Source: Bacillota bacterium
GTDB lineage: Bacteria; Bacillota; Clostridia; Christensenellales; Aristaeellaceae
Direction: 5' to 3'
Length of the DNA: 31,284 nt
Assembly: GCA_023435435.1 (NCBI GenBank)
Contig: JAEYRW010000087.1
Coordinates: 1 to 31,284, forward strand
In this document: one piece after another, positions 22,898 through 31,282 of the stretch
Position numbering within the stretch: the stretch's first letter is position 1
How the letters are laid out: the number at the start of each line of letters is the position of its first letter
Notes under the pieces: generated by a model
Databases searched by the model: none
What the model saw: the letters and a program-made list of their open reading frames with translations, nothing else
Told to the model about the DNA's origin: nothing
Translations under genes and position numbers: made by a program

Positions 22898-25800
22898 TCA
22901 CCGTCCCTTCACTTCGCGGAACGCCTCGAGTTCGGCCTCCGCCTTCGATTGTCCGTGTTCCTCGTGCCGCGCGATGAGGGAAAGCATCCGCCTGTAGTCC
23001 CGCGGCATGATTTTCTTAAACTTCTTGACGTAATTGTCGTAGTCCGCAAGGATGAGCTTTCCCTTGGCGGAGCCCGTCTCCTTTACGTGCGCCTCGATCA
23101 TGGCCTTGAGCTCCTCGACGTCGTGCTCCAGGGTCACTTCCTCGATGTCCACCATCTGCTTGTTGACCCGGAGGTACAGATCGTGCTTCTCGTCGATGAC
23201 GTAGGCAATTCCGCCGGACATGCCCGCCGCGAAATTGCGGCCCGTCTGACCCAGCACCGCCACGCGCCCGCCGGTCATGTACTCGCAGCCGTGGTCGCCC
23301 ACGCCCTCCACCACCGCCGTCGCGCCGGAGTTGCGCACGCAGAAGCGCTCGCTCGCCTGGCCGGACACATAGCACTGGCCGCTGGTGGCGCCGTAGAGGG
23401 CCACGTTTCCGATGATGATGTTCTCGTCCGCCTTGAAGATACTTCCCTTGGGCGGCCGCACGGTGAGCTTTCCGCCGGAAAGCCCCTTGCCGAAGTAGTC
23501 GTTGGAATCCCCCGTCAGGTGGATGGTCACGCCCTTGGGCACCCATGCGCCGAACGACTGTCCGCCGCCGCCCCTGGCGTTGATGACGTAGGTATCGTCC
23601 GGCAGCGCGTTTCCGTGGAGCCGGGTCACCTCGCTGCCGAAGATGGTGCCGAACGCGCGGTCGGTGGAGGAAACATTCACCTTCGCGGTCTGCTTCGCGG
23701 TCTTCGAGACGTGAATCTGCTTGAGCAGCACCTTCTCGTCGATGGTCTCCTCGGTGTGGAAGTCGTACACATCCTTCAGGTTGAAGGACTCGTTGATCTT
23801 CTTCCCAATGATGGCCGACATGTCGATGGACTGCATGCGCTCGGTCTTGAGCACCCTGCGCACCCTGAGAAGGTCGCCGCGCCCGACGAGCTCCTTGACG
23901 GTCCGGACGCCCAGCTTCGCCATGATCTCGCGCAGCTCCTCCGCGATGTAGAGCATGAAGTTCATCACGTGCTCGGGCTTGCCCTTGAACCGTTTGCGCA
24001 GCTCCGGGTTCTGGGTGGCGACGCCCACGGGGCAGGTGTCGAGGTTGCACACCCGCATCATGACGCAGCCCATTGTGACCAGGGGCGCGGTGGCGAAGCC
24101 AAATTCCTCGGCGCCCAGCATGCACGCGATGGCCACGTCCCGTCCGGACATGAGCTTGCCGTCCGCCTCGATGGCCACCCGGGTGCGCAGCCCGTTGAGG
24201 GAGAGAATCTGGTGCGCCTCGGAGACGCCCAGCTCCCAGGGGAGCCCCGCGTCGTGAATGGATGTTCTGGGGGCCGCGCCGGTGCCGCCGTCGTAGCCGG
24301 AAATGAGGATGACCTGCGCCCCCGCCTTGGCCACGCCCGCCGCGATGGTGCCGACCCCCGCCTCTGAAACGAGTTTCACGGAGATGCGCGCCCGCCGGTT
24401 GGCGTTTTTGAGGTCGTAGATGAGCTGGGCCAGATCCTCGATGGAATAGATGTCGTGGTGGGGAGGCGGAGAGATGAGCGCCACGCCCGGGGTGGACATG
24501 CGCGTCTCCGCGATCCAGGGATAGACCTTGCTGCCGGGCAGATGTCCGCCCTCGCCGGGCTTGGCGCCCTGGGCCATCTTGATCTGGATCTCCTCCGCGC
24601 TCATCAGGTACTCGCTGGTGACGCCGAAGCGCCCGGAGGCCACCTGCTTGATCTTGGAGCCCCTTTCGGTGTTGAGCCGGGACGGGCGCTCGCCGCCCTC
24701 GCCGGAATTTGATCGTCCGCCCAGCCGGTTCATGGCCTCGGCAAGACACTCGTGGGCTTCCTGGGAGATGGAGCCGTAGGACATGGCCCCGGTCTTAAAC
24801 CGCTTGACGATTTCCGTCACGGGCTCGACTTCCTCGAGGGGGATGGGCGTGCACTCGTCGAAGGTGAAGGCGAGAACGCCGCGCAGGGTGTGGGGCATTG
24901 TCTCGTCGTCCACCAGGCGGGTGTACTCCTTGAACCGCTCGTAGCTGCCCTCGCGCACGGCGCGCTGGAGGGTGGTGATGGTGAGCGGGTTGTACATGTG
25001 GTCTTCCTTGTCGGCGCCGCTCCTGACCCGATGGATGCCGGTGGAATCAAGGGTGGTGTCGATGGTGAGCCCCAGGGGGTCGAACGCCAGATTGTGGCGG
25101 AATTCCGCGCCCTCGGCGATCTCCTTGAGCCCGATGCCGCCCACCCGGGAGGTGGTGTTGGTGAAGTATTCGTCGATGACCTTCTTTTCGATGCCGACAG
25201 CCTCGAAGATCTGCGCCGACTGGTAGGACTGGAGGATGGAAATGCCCATCTTGGACGCGATCTTGGTGACGCCGTCCACCACCGCCTTGATGTAGTCGGC
25301 CTCCGCCTCGTGGCGGTCCTTGTCGAGCAGGTTTTTCTCGATGAGCTCGCCCACGCAGTCGAGGGCCAGATACGGGTTCACCGCCCGGGCGCCGTAGCCG
25401 AGGAGGAGCGCGAACTGGTGCACGTCCCGGGGCTCGGCGGTCTCCAGCACCACCGAAACGGCCGTGCGCTTGCGGGTGCGGATGAGGTACTGCTCGATGG
25501 CCGACACCGCAAGCAGGGAGGGAATCGGCACGTGGTTTTCGTCCACGCCGCGGTCGGAGAGCACCAGGATCGACGCGCCGTTCTTGTACGCGCGGTCGCA
25601 GGCGATGAACATGCGCTGAAGCGCGCGCTCGAGGGGCGTGTTCTTGTAGTTGAGCATCGGGATGACCGCGCAGTCGGGCATGGTGAGGAGCCGCTGCAGG
25701 TCGGTGTTGGAAAGAATGGGGGTGTCAAGCTTGAGCACCTTGCAGTTTTCCGGCCGGTCCTCCAGGAGGTTTCCGTCCGCGCCCACATAGATGGTCGTGT

Positions 25801-27373
25801 CGGTCACGATCTTCTCGCGGATGGCGTCGATGGGCGGGTTCGTGACCTGTGCAAAGAGCTGCTTGAAATAAGAAAAGAGGGGCTGGTGCTTCTCGGAGAG
25901 CACGGCGAGGGGGATGTCGGTTCCCATGGAGGCGGTGGGCTCAGCGCCGTTTTTCGCCATGGGCAGTATGATATCCTTGACCTCCTCGTACGTATACCCG
26001 AACGCCTTGTAGAGTCTGTCGCGCTGATCCTGGCCCATGGTCTTGACGGCCCGGGCCGGGAGGGGCAGGTCCTTGAGGGTTTTCAGGTTCCAGTCGAGCC
26101 ACTCGCCGTAAGGCCGGCGCGCGGCAAAGCTCTCCTTGAGCTCCTCGTCCTCGATGATTCGCTTCTGAACGGTGTCCACCAGGAGCATCCGGCCCGCGCG
26201 CACGCGGGACTTTTTGACGACCATCTCGTCGGGCACGTCGAGCACACCCACCTCGGAGGAGAGAATGAGCATGTTGTCGGACGTAATGTAATACCGGGAC
26301 GGCCTCAGGCCGTTTCGGTCGAGCACCGCGCCCACGATGTCGCCGTCTGAGAAAAGCAGGGACGCGGGGCCGTCCCACGGCTCCATCATCGTCGCGTAAT
26401 AGCGGTAAAGGTCGCGGCGGGTGCGCGAAATGTCGCGCTCGTTCTGCCACGGCTCGGGGATTGTGATCATGACGGCCAGCGGCAAGGGCATGCCGTTCAT
26501 CATGAGAAATTCAAGGGTATTGTCCAGCATCGCGCTGTCGGAACCGCCGGATTTGATGACGGGCAGAACCTTGTCGATCTCGTCCTTCATGGCGGCGGAG
26601 AACATGGTTTCCTCGCGGGAGATCATGCGGTCCACGTTTCCGCGGATGGTGTTGATCTCGCCGTTGTGAAGAACCATCCGGTAGGGATGGGCGCGCTCCC
26701 AGGACGGGAACGTGTTTGTGGAAAAGCGGGAATGAACCATCGCCATGGCAGACACGCAATCCTCGGACTGCAGGTCGAGATAGAACGCGCGCAGCTGTCC
26801 CACAAGGAACATGCCCTTGTAGACGATGGTACGGCTCGAGAAGGAGCAGACATATGTATTGTCCGAAATCTGCTCGAACGTGCGCCTGACGATGTAAAGC
26901 TTTCTGTCGAAGTCGAGCCCCCGGCTCACATTTGCGGGGCGCCTGATGAAAAGCTGCTCAATGACGGGCATGCAGGAACGTGCCTTGTCGCCCAGAATCG
27001 AGGCCTCGACGGGCACGGAACGCCAGCCGAGCACCTGAAGGCCCTCCTTCTCGGCGATGATTTCCATCATCTTCTTCGCCTGCGCGCGCTGAAGCGACTC
27101 GGGCGGCAAAAAGAACATGCCGACGCCGTAATCGCGCTCCGCGCCCAGCTCGAAGCCGAGGTCGAGCTTTGAAAAGAACTGGTGTGGGACTTGAAGGAGG
27201 ATGCCCACGCCGTCGCCGGTGGAGCCGTCGGCGTCTTTGCCGGCCCTGTGCTCCAACTTTTCTACGATCTTCAGCGCATTGTCGACGGTCTTTCTTGACT
27301 TGATCCCGTCGATGGAGACGACCGTGCCGATTCCGCACGCGTCATGTTCGTATCGCTGGTCATACAAATCCAT
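22898..27373 (-). CDS. gltB: Glutamate synthase large (alpha) subunit
   Basis: A 1491-residue enzyme that makes two glutamates from glutamine and 2-oxoglutarate. The sequence starts with a short propeptide (MDLYDQRYEHDA); cleavage exposes the catalytic Cys13 of ACGIGTVVSIDG, as in class II amidotransferases. A central domain is followed by the FMN-binding synthase domain: GEGGERPSRLNTERGSKIKQVASGRFG near 905-930, PGEGGHLPGSKVYPWIAETR, and the Fe-S cysteines in CVMMRVCNLDTCPVG. The C-terminus is a GXGXG beta-helix (GNVALYGATSGQCYVSGQASERFCVRNSGA). The length is typical of bacterial GltB. It lies 4 bp after the ANTAR gene and 6 bp before gltD. Confidence 0.98.
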   Translation of the reverse strand: MDLYDQRYEHDACGIGTVVSIDGIKSRKTVDNALKIVEKLEHRAGKDADGSTGDGVGILLQVPHQFFSKLDLGFELGAERDYGVGMFFLPPESLQRAQAKKMMEIIAEKEGLQVLGWRSVPVEASILGDKARSCMPVIEQLFIRRPANVSRGLDFDRKLYIVRRTFEQISDNTYVCSFSSRTIVYKGMFLVGQLRAFYLDLQSEDCVSAMAMVHSRFSTNTFPSWERAHPYRMVLHNGEINTIRGNVDRMISREETMFSAAMKDEIDKVLPVIKSGGSDSAMLDNTLEFLMMNGMPLPLAVMITIPEPWQNERDISRTRRDLYRYYATMMEPWDGPASLLFSDGDIVGAVLDRNGLRPSRYYITSDNMLILSSEVGVLDVPDEMVVKKSRVRAGRMLLVDTVQKRIIEDEELKESFAARRPYGEWLDWNLKTLKDLPLPARAVKTMGQDQRDRLYKAFGYTYEEVKDIILPMAKNGAEPTASMGTDIPLAVLSEKHQPLFSYFKQLFAQVTNPPIDAIREKIVTDTTIYVGADGNLLEDRPENCKVLKLDTPILSNTDLQRLLTMPDCAVIPMLNYKNTPLERALQRMFIACDRAYKNGASILVLSDRGVDENHVPIPSLLAVSAIEQYLIRTRKRTAVSVVLETAEPRDVHQFALLLGYGARAVNPYLALDCVGELIEKNLLDKDRHEAEADYIKAVVDGVTKIASKMGISILQSYQSAQIFEAVGIEKKVIDEYFTNTTSRVGGIGLKEIAEGAEFRHNLAFDPLGLTIDTTLDSTGIHRVRSGADKEDHMYNPLTITTLQRAVREGSYERFKEYTRLVDDETMPHTLRGVLAFTFDECTPIPLEEVEPVTEIVKRFKTGAMSYGSISQEAHECLAEAMNRLGGRSNSGEGGERPSRLNTERGSKIKQVASGRFGVTSEYLMSAEEIQIKMAQGAKPGEGGHLPGSKVYPWIAETRMSTPGVALISPPPHHDIYSIEDLAQLIYDLKNANRRARISVKLVSEAGVGTIAAGVAKAGAQVILISGYDGGTGAAPRTSIHDAGLPWELGVSEAHQILSLNGLRTRVAIEADGKLMSGRDVAIACMLGAEEFGFATAPLVTMGCVMMRVCNLDTCPVGVATQNPELRKRFKGKPEHVMNFMLYIAEELREIMAKLGVRTVKELVGRGDLLRVRRVLKTERMQSIDMSAIIGKKINESFNLKDVYDFHTEETIDEKVLLKQIHVSKTAKQTAKVNVSSTDRAFGTIFGSEVTRLHGNALPDDTYVINARGGGGQSFGAWVPKGVTIHLTGDSNDYFGKGLSGGKLTVRPPKGSIFKADENIIIGNVALYGATSGQCYVSGQASERFCVRNSGATAVVEGVGDHGCEYMTGGRVAVLGQTGRNFAAGMSGGIAYVIDEKHDLYLRVNKQMVDIEEVTLEHDVEELKAMIEAHVKETGSAKGKLILADYDNYVKKFKKIMPRDYRRMLSLIARHEEHGQSKAEAELEAFREVKGR

Positions 27374-27377
27374 ATTA

Positions 27378-27920
27378 TCAGTTGCCTTTCGAATAGGAAT
27401 CGATTATCATGGCCGCCGTCTCGGTAATACGGACACCCGCGTCCATACTGCGCTTCTGCAGATACCTGTGCGCCTCCGCCTCCGTCATGCCGAACGTCGA
27501 TTGGAGAAGCTCCTTCGCATTGTCGATCATTTGGTTCTCACGCACCGTACGGCGGTTTTTGCGTTTGTGATCCATCTCCTCGAGCTGAAGCAGCATCCGG
27601 ACCGACGCGCTGAGATCGAAGCGATTGATCGGCAGCGCCAATTTAAAAACGTCGCAAGTCGCATACATCTCGAGATGCAGTGGCTTGCCGATGACGAGCA
27701 TGTGAGCCATGCCTTCCAGATCCGTATAGAGCTGGTCGGCGGTCATGTCAAGGAGTTTCACGCCGCAGACGACGGTTCCGCCGCCCATGAACCGCACCGC
27801 GCGGACGATTTCCGCGCCTGTGCGGTGGGTCGAGCGTGGCGTGAGCGAGGCGGAGGCGAGCATCTCCCTGACGCGCGTGATGGTCCCTTCATTGTCAAAT
27901 GCAACGATGAGCCTGTTCAC
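27378..27920 (-). CDS. ANTAR-domain RNA-binding antitermination regulator
   Basis: A 180-residue protein. Residues about 1-105 have a receiver-like fold, but the strand that should carry the phosphorylated Asp reads TVVCGVKLLD with Cys at that place, so phosphorylation is unlikely. A coiled segment (LLQLEEMDHKRKNRRTV) leads to a C-terminal ANTAR domain at about 120-175: ENQMIDNAKELLQSTFGMTEAEAHRYLQKRSMDAGVRITETAAMII. ANTAR domains bind RNA hairpins and prevent termination. Its place between glnA (23 bp away) and gltB (4 bp away) matches the clostridial NitR-type arrangement, so control of nitrogen-assimilation transcripts is the likely job. The signal is not evident. Confidence 0.93.
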   Translation of the reverse strand: MNRLIVAFDNEGTITRVREMLASASLTPRSTHRTGAEIVRAVRFMGGGTVVCGVKLLDMTADQLYTDLEGMAHMLVIGKPLHLEMYATCDVFKLALPINRFDLSASVRMLLQLEEMDHKRKNRRTVRENQMIDNAKELLQSTFGMTEAEAHRYLQKRSMDAGVRITETAAMIIDSYSKGN

Positions 27921-27943
27921 TTTCGCCTCTCCCCCTCACGTGA

Positions 27944-29275
27944 TCAGTAGTTGATGATGTACTTGCCGACTTCCCAGGTGCTGACGTGGGTGCGGTACTC
28001 GTCCCACTCCCGCATCTTGCCCTCGCAGTACTGTTCGACGACGTGCTCGCCGAGGGTCTCGCAGATGAGGGCGTCCCCCTTCATGCACTCGACGGCTTCC
28101 AGAAGGCTGCCCGGCAGGGACTCAATGCCCTTGGCGGCGCGGGCATCCGTGCTCATGGCGAAGATGTTCTCGGTGATTTCGGCGGGCGGGGTCAGGCCCT
28201 TCTCGATGCCGTCAAGGCCGGCCGCGAGGCAGACCGCGAGGGAGAGATAGGGATTGCAGGCCGGGTCGGGGCAGCGCAGCTCGCAACGGGTGGCGGCGCC
28301 GCGGGCGGCCGGGATGCGGATGAGCGCCGAGCGGTTGGAGGCGGACCAGGCGGTATAGCAGGGAGCCTCGTAACCGGGAACCAGGCGCTTGTAGGAGTTG
28401 ACAAGCGGATTCGTGATCGCCGCCATGCCCTTCACGTGCGCGAGCAGGCCCGCGATGAAGTGGTAGGCTTCCTTCGAGAGCTTCTTGGCCCCGTCGGGAT
28501 CGAAGAACACGTTCTTGCCGTCCTTGAACAGGGACATATTGGTGTGCATGCCGCTGCCGTTGATGCCGAAGACGGGCTTGGGCATAAAGGTCGCGTGCAG
28601 GCCGTTCTTCTGGGCGATGGTCTTGACGGCGAGCTTGAAGGTCATGATGTTGTCGGCGGTCTTGAGGGCTTCCGCATACTTGAAGTCGATCTCGTGCTGC
28701 CCCTGGGCGACTTCGTGATGGGAGGCCTCGATCTCAAAGCCCATCTGCTCGAGCATCATGCAGATTTCGCGGCGGGTACCCTCGCCGTGATCGAGGGGAC
28801 CAAGGTCGAAGTATCCGGCCTCGTCGCCGGTCTTGGTGGTGGGATTGCCCTCCTCGTCCGTCTGGAAGAGGAAGAATTCGAGCTCGGGGCCGACATTGAA
28901 GGAATAGCCCATGGATTCCGCCTTGGCGAGGGCCCGGCGCAGAACGTTCCTGGGGTCGCCGGCGAAGGGCTTCCCGTCGGGGGTGTACACGTCGCAGATG
29001 AGACGCGCGACCTTGTCCTGCTGCGGCCGCCAGGGAAGGATTGTGAAGGAATCCAGATCCGGATAAAGGTACATATCCGACTCATGGATGCGCACGAAGC
29101 CCTCAATGGAGCTGCCGTCGATCATGATCTCGTTGGAAACGGCCTTCTTGATCTGGCTTGCTGTGATCGCGACGTTCTTCAGCTGGCCGAAGATGTCGGT
29201 AAACTGCATGCGGATGAATTCCACGCCCTGATCGGCTACCATACGGATGATGTCTTCACCGGTGAACTTGCTCAT
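27944..29275 (-). CDS. glnA: Glutamine synthetase, GSI-alpha type
   Basis: A 443-residue enzyme that makes glutamine from glutamate, ammonium and ATP. It is the Gram-positive GSI-alpha form: MIDGSSIEGFVRIHESDMYLYPD carries the alpha-type Arg, GPELEFFLF and HHEVAQGQHEIDFKY the metal ligands, GINGSGMHTNMSLF the ATP site, PGYEAPCYTAWSASNRSALIRIPA the Glu flap and substrate site. The adenylylation loop of GSI-beta is absent. ATG 29275 is preceded by AGGAGG 7 bases upstream. It is the first gene of the operon with the ANTAR gene, gltB and gltD, from a consensus promoter with a hairpin at the very 5' end of the transcript. Confidence 0.98.
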   Translation of the reverse strand: MSKFTGEDIIRMVADQGVEFIRMQFTDIFGQLKNVAITASQIKKAVSNEIMIDGSSIEGFVRIHESDMYLYPDLDSFTILPWRPQQDKVARLICDVYTPDGKPFAGDPRNVLRRALAKAESMGYSFNVGPELEFFLFQTDEEGNPTTKTGDEAGYFDLGPLDHGEGTRREICMMLEQMGFEIEASHHEVAQGQHEIDFKYAEALKTADNIMTFKLAVKTIAQKNGLHATFMPKPVFGINGSGMHTNMSLFKDGKNVFFDPDGAKKLSKEAYHFIAGLLAHVKGMAAITNPLVNSYKRLVPGYEAPCYTAWSASNRSALIRIPAARGAATRCELRCPDPACNPYLSLAVCLAAGLDGIEKGLTPPAEITENIFAMSTDARAAKGIESLPGSLLEAVECMKGDALICETLGEHVVEQYCEGKMREWDEYRTHVSTWEVGKYIINY

Positions 29276-29311
29276 GTCTATGCCTCCTACTGGTTGTGCA
29301 ATATGAAAATG

Positions 29312-29344
29312 CAAGGGCAACCCTCAGGTACACCCTTGCCCTTG
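29312..29344 (-). promoter_or_regulatory. Hairpin in the glnA leader, candidate ANTAR target
   Basis: CAAGGGCAA pairs with TTGCCCTTG (9 perfect bp, 29344-29336 with 29320-29312) around a 15-nt apical region that can itself form a short stem. The hairpin begins almost at the predicted transcription start. It is followed on the minus strand by CATTTTC, a weak T-run, so it might act as a poor terminator. A classical ANTAR target has two hairpins; only one is clear here. Confidence 0.55.
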
Positions 29345-29353
29345 ATGTGGTTG

Positions 29354-29382
29354 ATTATAATCGTGGAAACTGGAGCTGTCAA
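29354..29382 (-). promoter_or_regulatory. Consensus promoter of the glnA operon
   Basis: On the minus strand, TTGACA (29382-29377), a 17-bp spacer and TATAAT (29359-29354). Start near 29347. The asnB promoter on the other strand is about 85 bp away, so glnA and asnB share one control region. Confidence 0.9.
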
Positions 29383-29467
29383 TGCATTTTTATGTAAACA
29401 GTGGGCTAAGAAATGTTCCTACTATAATATGCGCGTCCCGCGTGCGCGACTTAACAAAAAATACCCG

Positions 29468-29496
29468 TTGACATGCAGGATTGATGGTGATAAAAT
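29468..29496 (+). promoter_or_regulatory. Promoter of the asnB leader
   Basis: TTGACA (29468-29473), a 17-bp spacer and TAAAAT (29491-29496). Start expected near 29503, placing the Asn-rich leader ORF about 27 nt into the transcript and asnB about 190 nt in. Confidence 0.87.
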
Positions 29497-29529
29497 CCAT
29501 TTCAACCGAGAGGGAAGGAGGAAATCACC

Positions 29530-29616
29530 GTGCGCAAGACCTTTGTTGACAATTTCAATAATTATAATTGCAACTTTATCGAGGGTCTCGACAAAGCGTT
29601 TTCGCTTGCGCGGTAA
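29530..29616 (+). CDS. Asn-rich leader peptide of asnB
   Basis: A 28-codon ORF starting with GTG 29530, 8 bases after a strong AAGGAGG site (29515-29521). It encodes MRKTFVDNFNNYNCNF followed by IEGLDKAFSLAR. Asn occurs at positions 8, 10, 11, 13 and 15: five of eight consecutive codons (29551-29574; four AAT and one AAC). It ends at TAA 29614-29616, 20 bases before the terminator stem. The peptide has no signal or known domain and its job is probably to be translated, not to act. A ribosome short of Asn-tRNA would stall on the Asn run and change the folding of the RNA downstream. This is the organisation of his, leu and trp leader peptides, here with asparagine. Confidence 0.82.
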   Translation: MRKTFVDNFNNYNCNFIEGLDKAFSLAR

Positions 29617-29658
29617 TTTCCGAAGAGCTTCCAAATGGGCTCGCGGCGCAGAAAACGC
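29594..29658 (+). promoter_or_regulatory. Antiterminator pairing in the asnB leader
   Basis: GCGTTTTC (29596-29603) is exactly complementary to GAAAACGC (29651-29658), which is the loop and start of the 3' arm of the terminator. GC on the 3' side (29604-29605) extends the pairing to 29648-29649 past one bulged A. The same left segment can instead fold on itself as AAGCG-TTTT-CGCTT (29594-29607). It lies 20 bases after the Asn codons and just before the leader stop, so a ribosome at the stop codon would cover it while one stalled on Asn would leave it free. Confidence 0.68.
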
Positions 29659-29673
29659 CGCGGGCTCTTTTTT
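29637..29673 (+). terminator. Intrinsic terminator (attenuator) before asnB
   Basis: A 12-bp stem with two G-U pairs: GGGCTCGCGGCG (29637-29648) with CGCCGCGGGCTC (29656-29667), loop CAGAAAA, followed by TTTTTT (29668-29673). It ends 20 bases before the asnB ATG, with only the ribosome site between. Confidence 0.93.
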
Positions 29674-29693
29674 ATCACGAGGAGGGAATCATT

Positions 29694-31259
29694 ATGTGTT
29701 CGATCATCGGTACGGAATCCAGATGCACGCCAATCGCTGATTTCTTTGCCCGCTCGCATTCCCGGGGCCCGGACATGACCAGAATCGAGGAAGCCGGCGC
29801 GGGCTTCATCGGCTTCAACCGCCTGTCCATCATGGGCCTGGACGAGCGCGGCATGCAGCCCTTTCACCTGGGCGGCGACAAGGTCGTCTGCAATGGCGAA
29901 ATCTACGGGTTTCGGCCGATCAAGGAGGCGCTTTCGCATAAATATACATTTTTGAGCGGCTCCGACTGCGAGCTTCTGCTCCCGATGTACCGCGAATACG
30001 GCCTCTCGATGTTCGAAAAGCTCGATTCCGAATTTGCCGTCATCATTTATGATTCGAAGACCGGAAGACTCGTGGCTGCCCGCGACCCCATCGGCATCCG
30101 CCCGCTCTACTACGGCTACATGGAGGACGGCGCCATCGCCTTTGCCAGCGAACCCAAGTGCCTGGTGGGGCTTGCGGACTCCATCACGCCCTTCCCGCCT
30201 GGCCACTACTACGCGGACGGCGCGTTCACCCGGTTTTCGGACATCGCGGAAGCCGAGCCCGCCTTTGCGGCCGACCTTGACACCGTTTGCGCGGGCATCA
30301 AGTCCCGGCTCATCAAGGCGGTGGAAAAGCGCATGGACGCCGACGCCAACGTGGGATTTTTGCTCTCCGGCGGCCTCGATTCCTCCCTCGTGTGCGCCAT
30401 CGCCGCGAAAATGACCGACAAGCCCATCCGCACGTTCGCCATCGGCATGGACAAGGATGCCATCGACTTAAAGTACGCGCGCATGGTAGCCGACCACATC
30501 GGGGCGGACCATACCGAGGTCTTCATGACCGCGGACGACGTGATCAGTTCCCTGGACGGTGTGGTGAAGCTTCTGGGCACCTACGACATCACCACCATCC
30601 GCGCCAGCATGGGCATGTACCTGATCTGCAAGTATATACACGAAAAGACGGACATCCGCGTGCTCCTCACCGGCGAAGTTTCCGACGAGCTGTTCGGCTA
30701 CAAGTACACCGACTTTGCGCCCTCTCCCGAAGCCTTCAGCGCCGAGGCGCAGAAGCGCGTGCGCGAGCTTCACATGTACGACGTGCTCCGTGCCGACCGC
30801 TGCATTTCCGTCAATTCCCTCGAGGCCCGCGTTCCCTTCGGCGACCTCGATTTCGTCAAGTACGTCATGCACATCGATCCCAAAATTAAAATGAATTCCT
30901 ATAAAATGGGCAAGTACCTGCTCCGCCGCGCCTTTGACGACGGCGAAGACTGGCTGCCCCGCCAAATCCTCATGCGCGAAAAGGCGGCCTTCTCCGACGC
31001 CGTGGGCCATTCCATGGTGGACGACCTGAAAGCCCTTGCCGAGGAAACCTACGCCGATCTCGCCGGCGCGGAAAAATACGCCCACGCGCAGCCCTTCACC
31101 AAGGAAAGCCTCATGTACCGCGATCTTTTCGAGAAATATTACCCCGGCATGTCCTCCATGGTCAAGGATTTCTGGATGCCCAACCGCGAATGGGAGGGCT
31201 GCAACGTCAACGATCCCTCCGCCCGCGTGCTCTCCAATTACGGCGCGAGCGGGGAGTGA
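29694..31259 (+). CDS. asnB: Asparagine synthetase (glutamine-hydrolysing)
   Basis: A 521-residue enzyme that makes asparagine from aspartate, ATP and glutamine. The class II amidotransferase starts at Cys2 (MCSIIGTES), with FNRLSIMGLDERGMQPF and CNGEIYGF for glutamine binding and the SGSDCELLLPMYREYG segment. The synthetase domain has the pyrophosphate loop FLLSGGLDSSLVCAIA near 220-236, RTFAIGMD, LLTGEVSDELFGYKY and SLEARVPFGD. The end SARVLSNYGASG is the AsnB family tail. ATG 29694 has a GGAGGG site 7 bases upstream. It is preceded by the Asn-rich leader ORF and an attenuator, and is divergent from glnA, whose product supplies its glutamine. Confidence 0.98.
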   Translation: MCSIIGTESRCTPIADFFARSHSRGPDMTRIEEAGAGFIGFNRLSIMGLDERGMQPFHLGGDKVVCNGEIYGFRPIKEALSHKYTFLSGSDCELLLPMYREYGLSMFEKLDSEFAVIIYDSKTGRLVAARDPIGIRPLYYGYMEDGAIAFASEPKCLVGLADSITPFPPGHYYADGAFTRFSDIAEAEPAFAADLDTVCAGIKSRLIKAVEKRMDADANVGFLLSGGLDSSLVCAIAAKMTDKPIRTFAIGMDKDAIDLKYARMVADHIGADHTEVFMTADDVISSLDGVVKLLGTYDITTIRASMGMYLICKYIHEKTDIRVLLTGEVSDELFGYKYTDFAPSPEAFSAEAQKRVRELHMYDVLRADRCISVNSLEARVPFGDLDFVKYVMHIDPKIKMNSYKMGKYLLRRAFDDGEDWLPRQILMREKAAFSDAVGHSMVDDLKALAEETYADLAGAEKYAHAQPFTKESLMYRDLFEKYYPGMSSMVKDFWMPNREWEGCNVNDPSARVLSNYGASGE

Positions 31260-31261
31260 CG

Positions 31262-31282
31262 GCCGGGGGCACTGCCCCCGGC
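31262..31282 (+). terminator. Probable asnB terminator stem, T-run beyond window
   Basis: A perfect 9-bp stem, GCCGGGGGC (31262-31270) with GCCCCCGGC (31274-31282) and loop ACT, beginning 3 bases after the asnB stop. The window ends before a T-tract could be seen. Confidence 0.6.

Noticed and set aside
22100..24367. A 755-codon open frame on the plus strand
   Set aside because: It is antisense to gltD and gltB, is His/Val/Leu/Ala-rich as expected for the shadow of a high-GC gene, and resembles no protein family.
29423..29428. A second plus-strand TATAAT upstream of asnB
   Set aside because: No acceptable -35 box lies 16-18 bp upstream, and the TTGACA-17-TAAAAT pair at 29468-29496 is much better.
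29503..29693. T-box (tRNA-Asn) leader for asnB
   Set aside because: No AGGGUGGNACCGCG-type antiterminator sequence or long specifier stem is present; the leader has a translated Asn-rich ORF instead.
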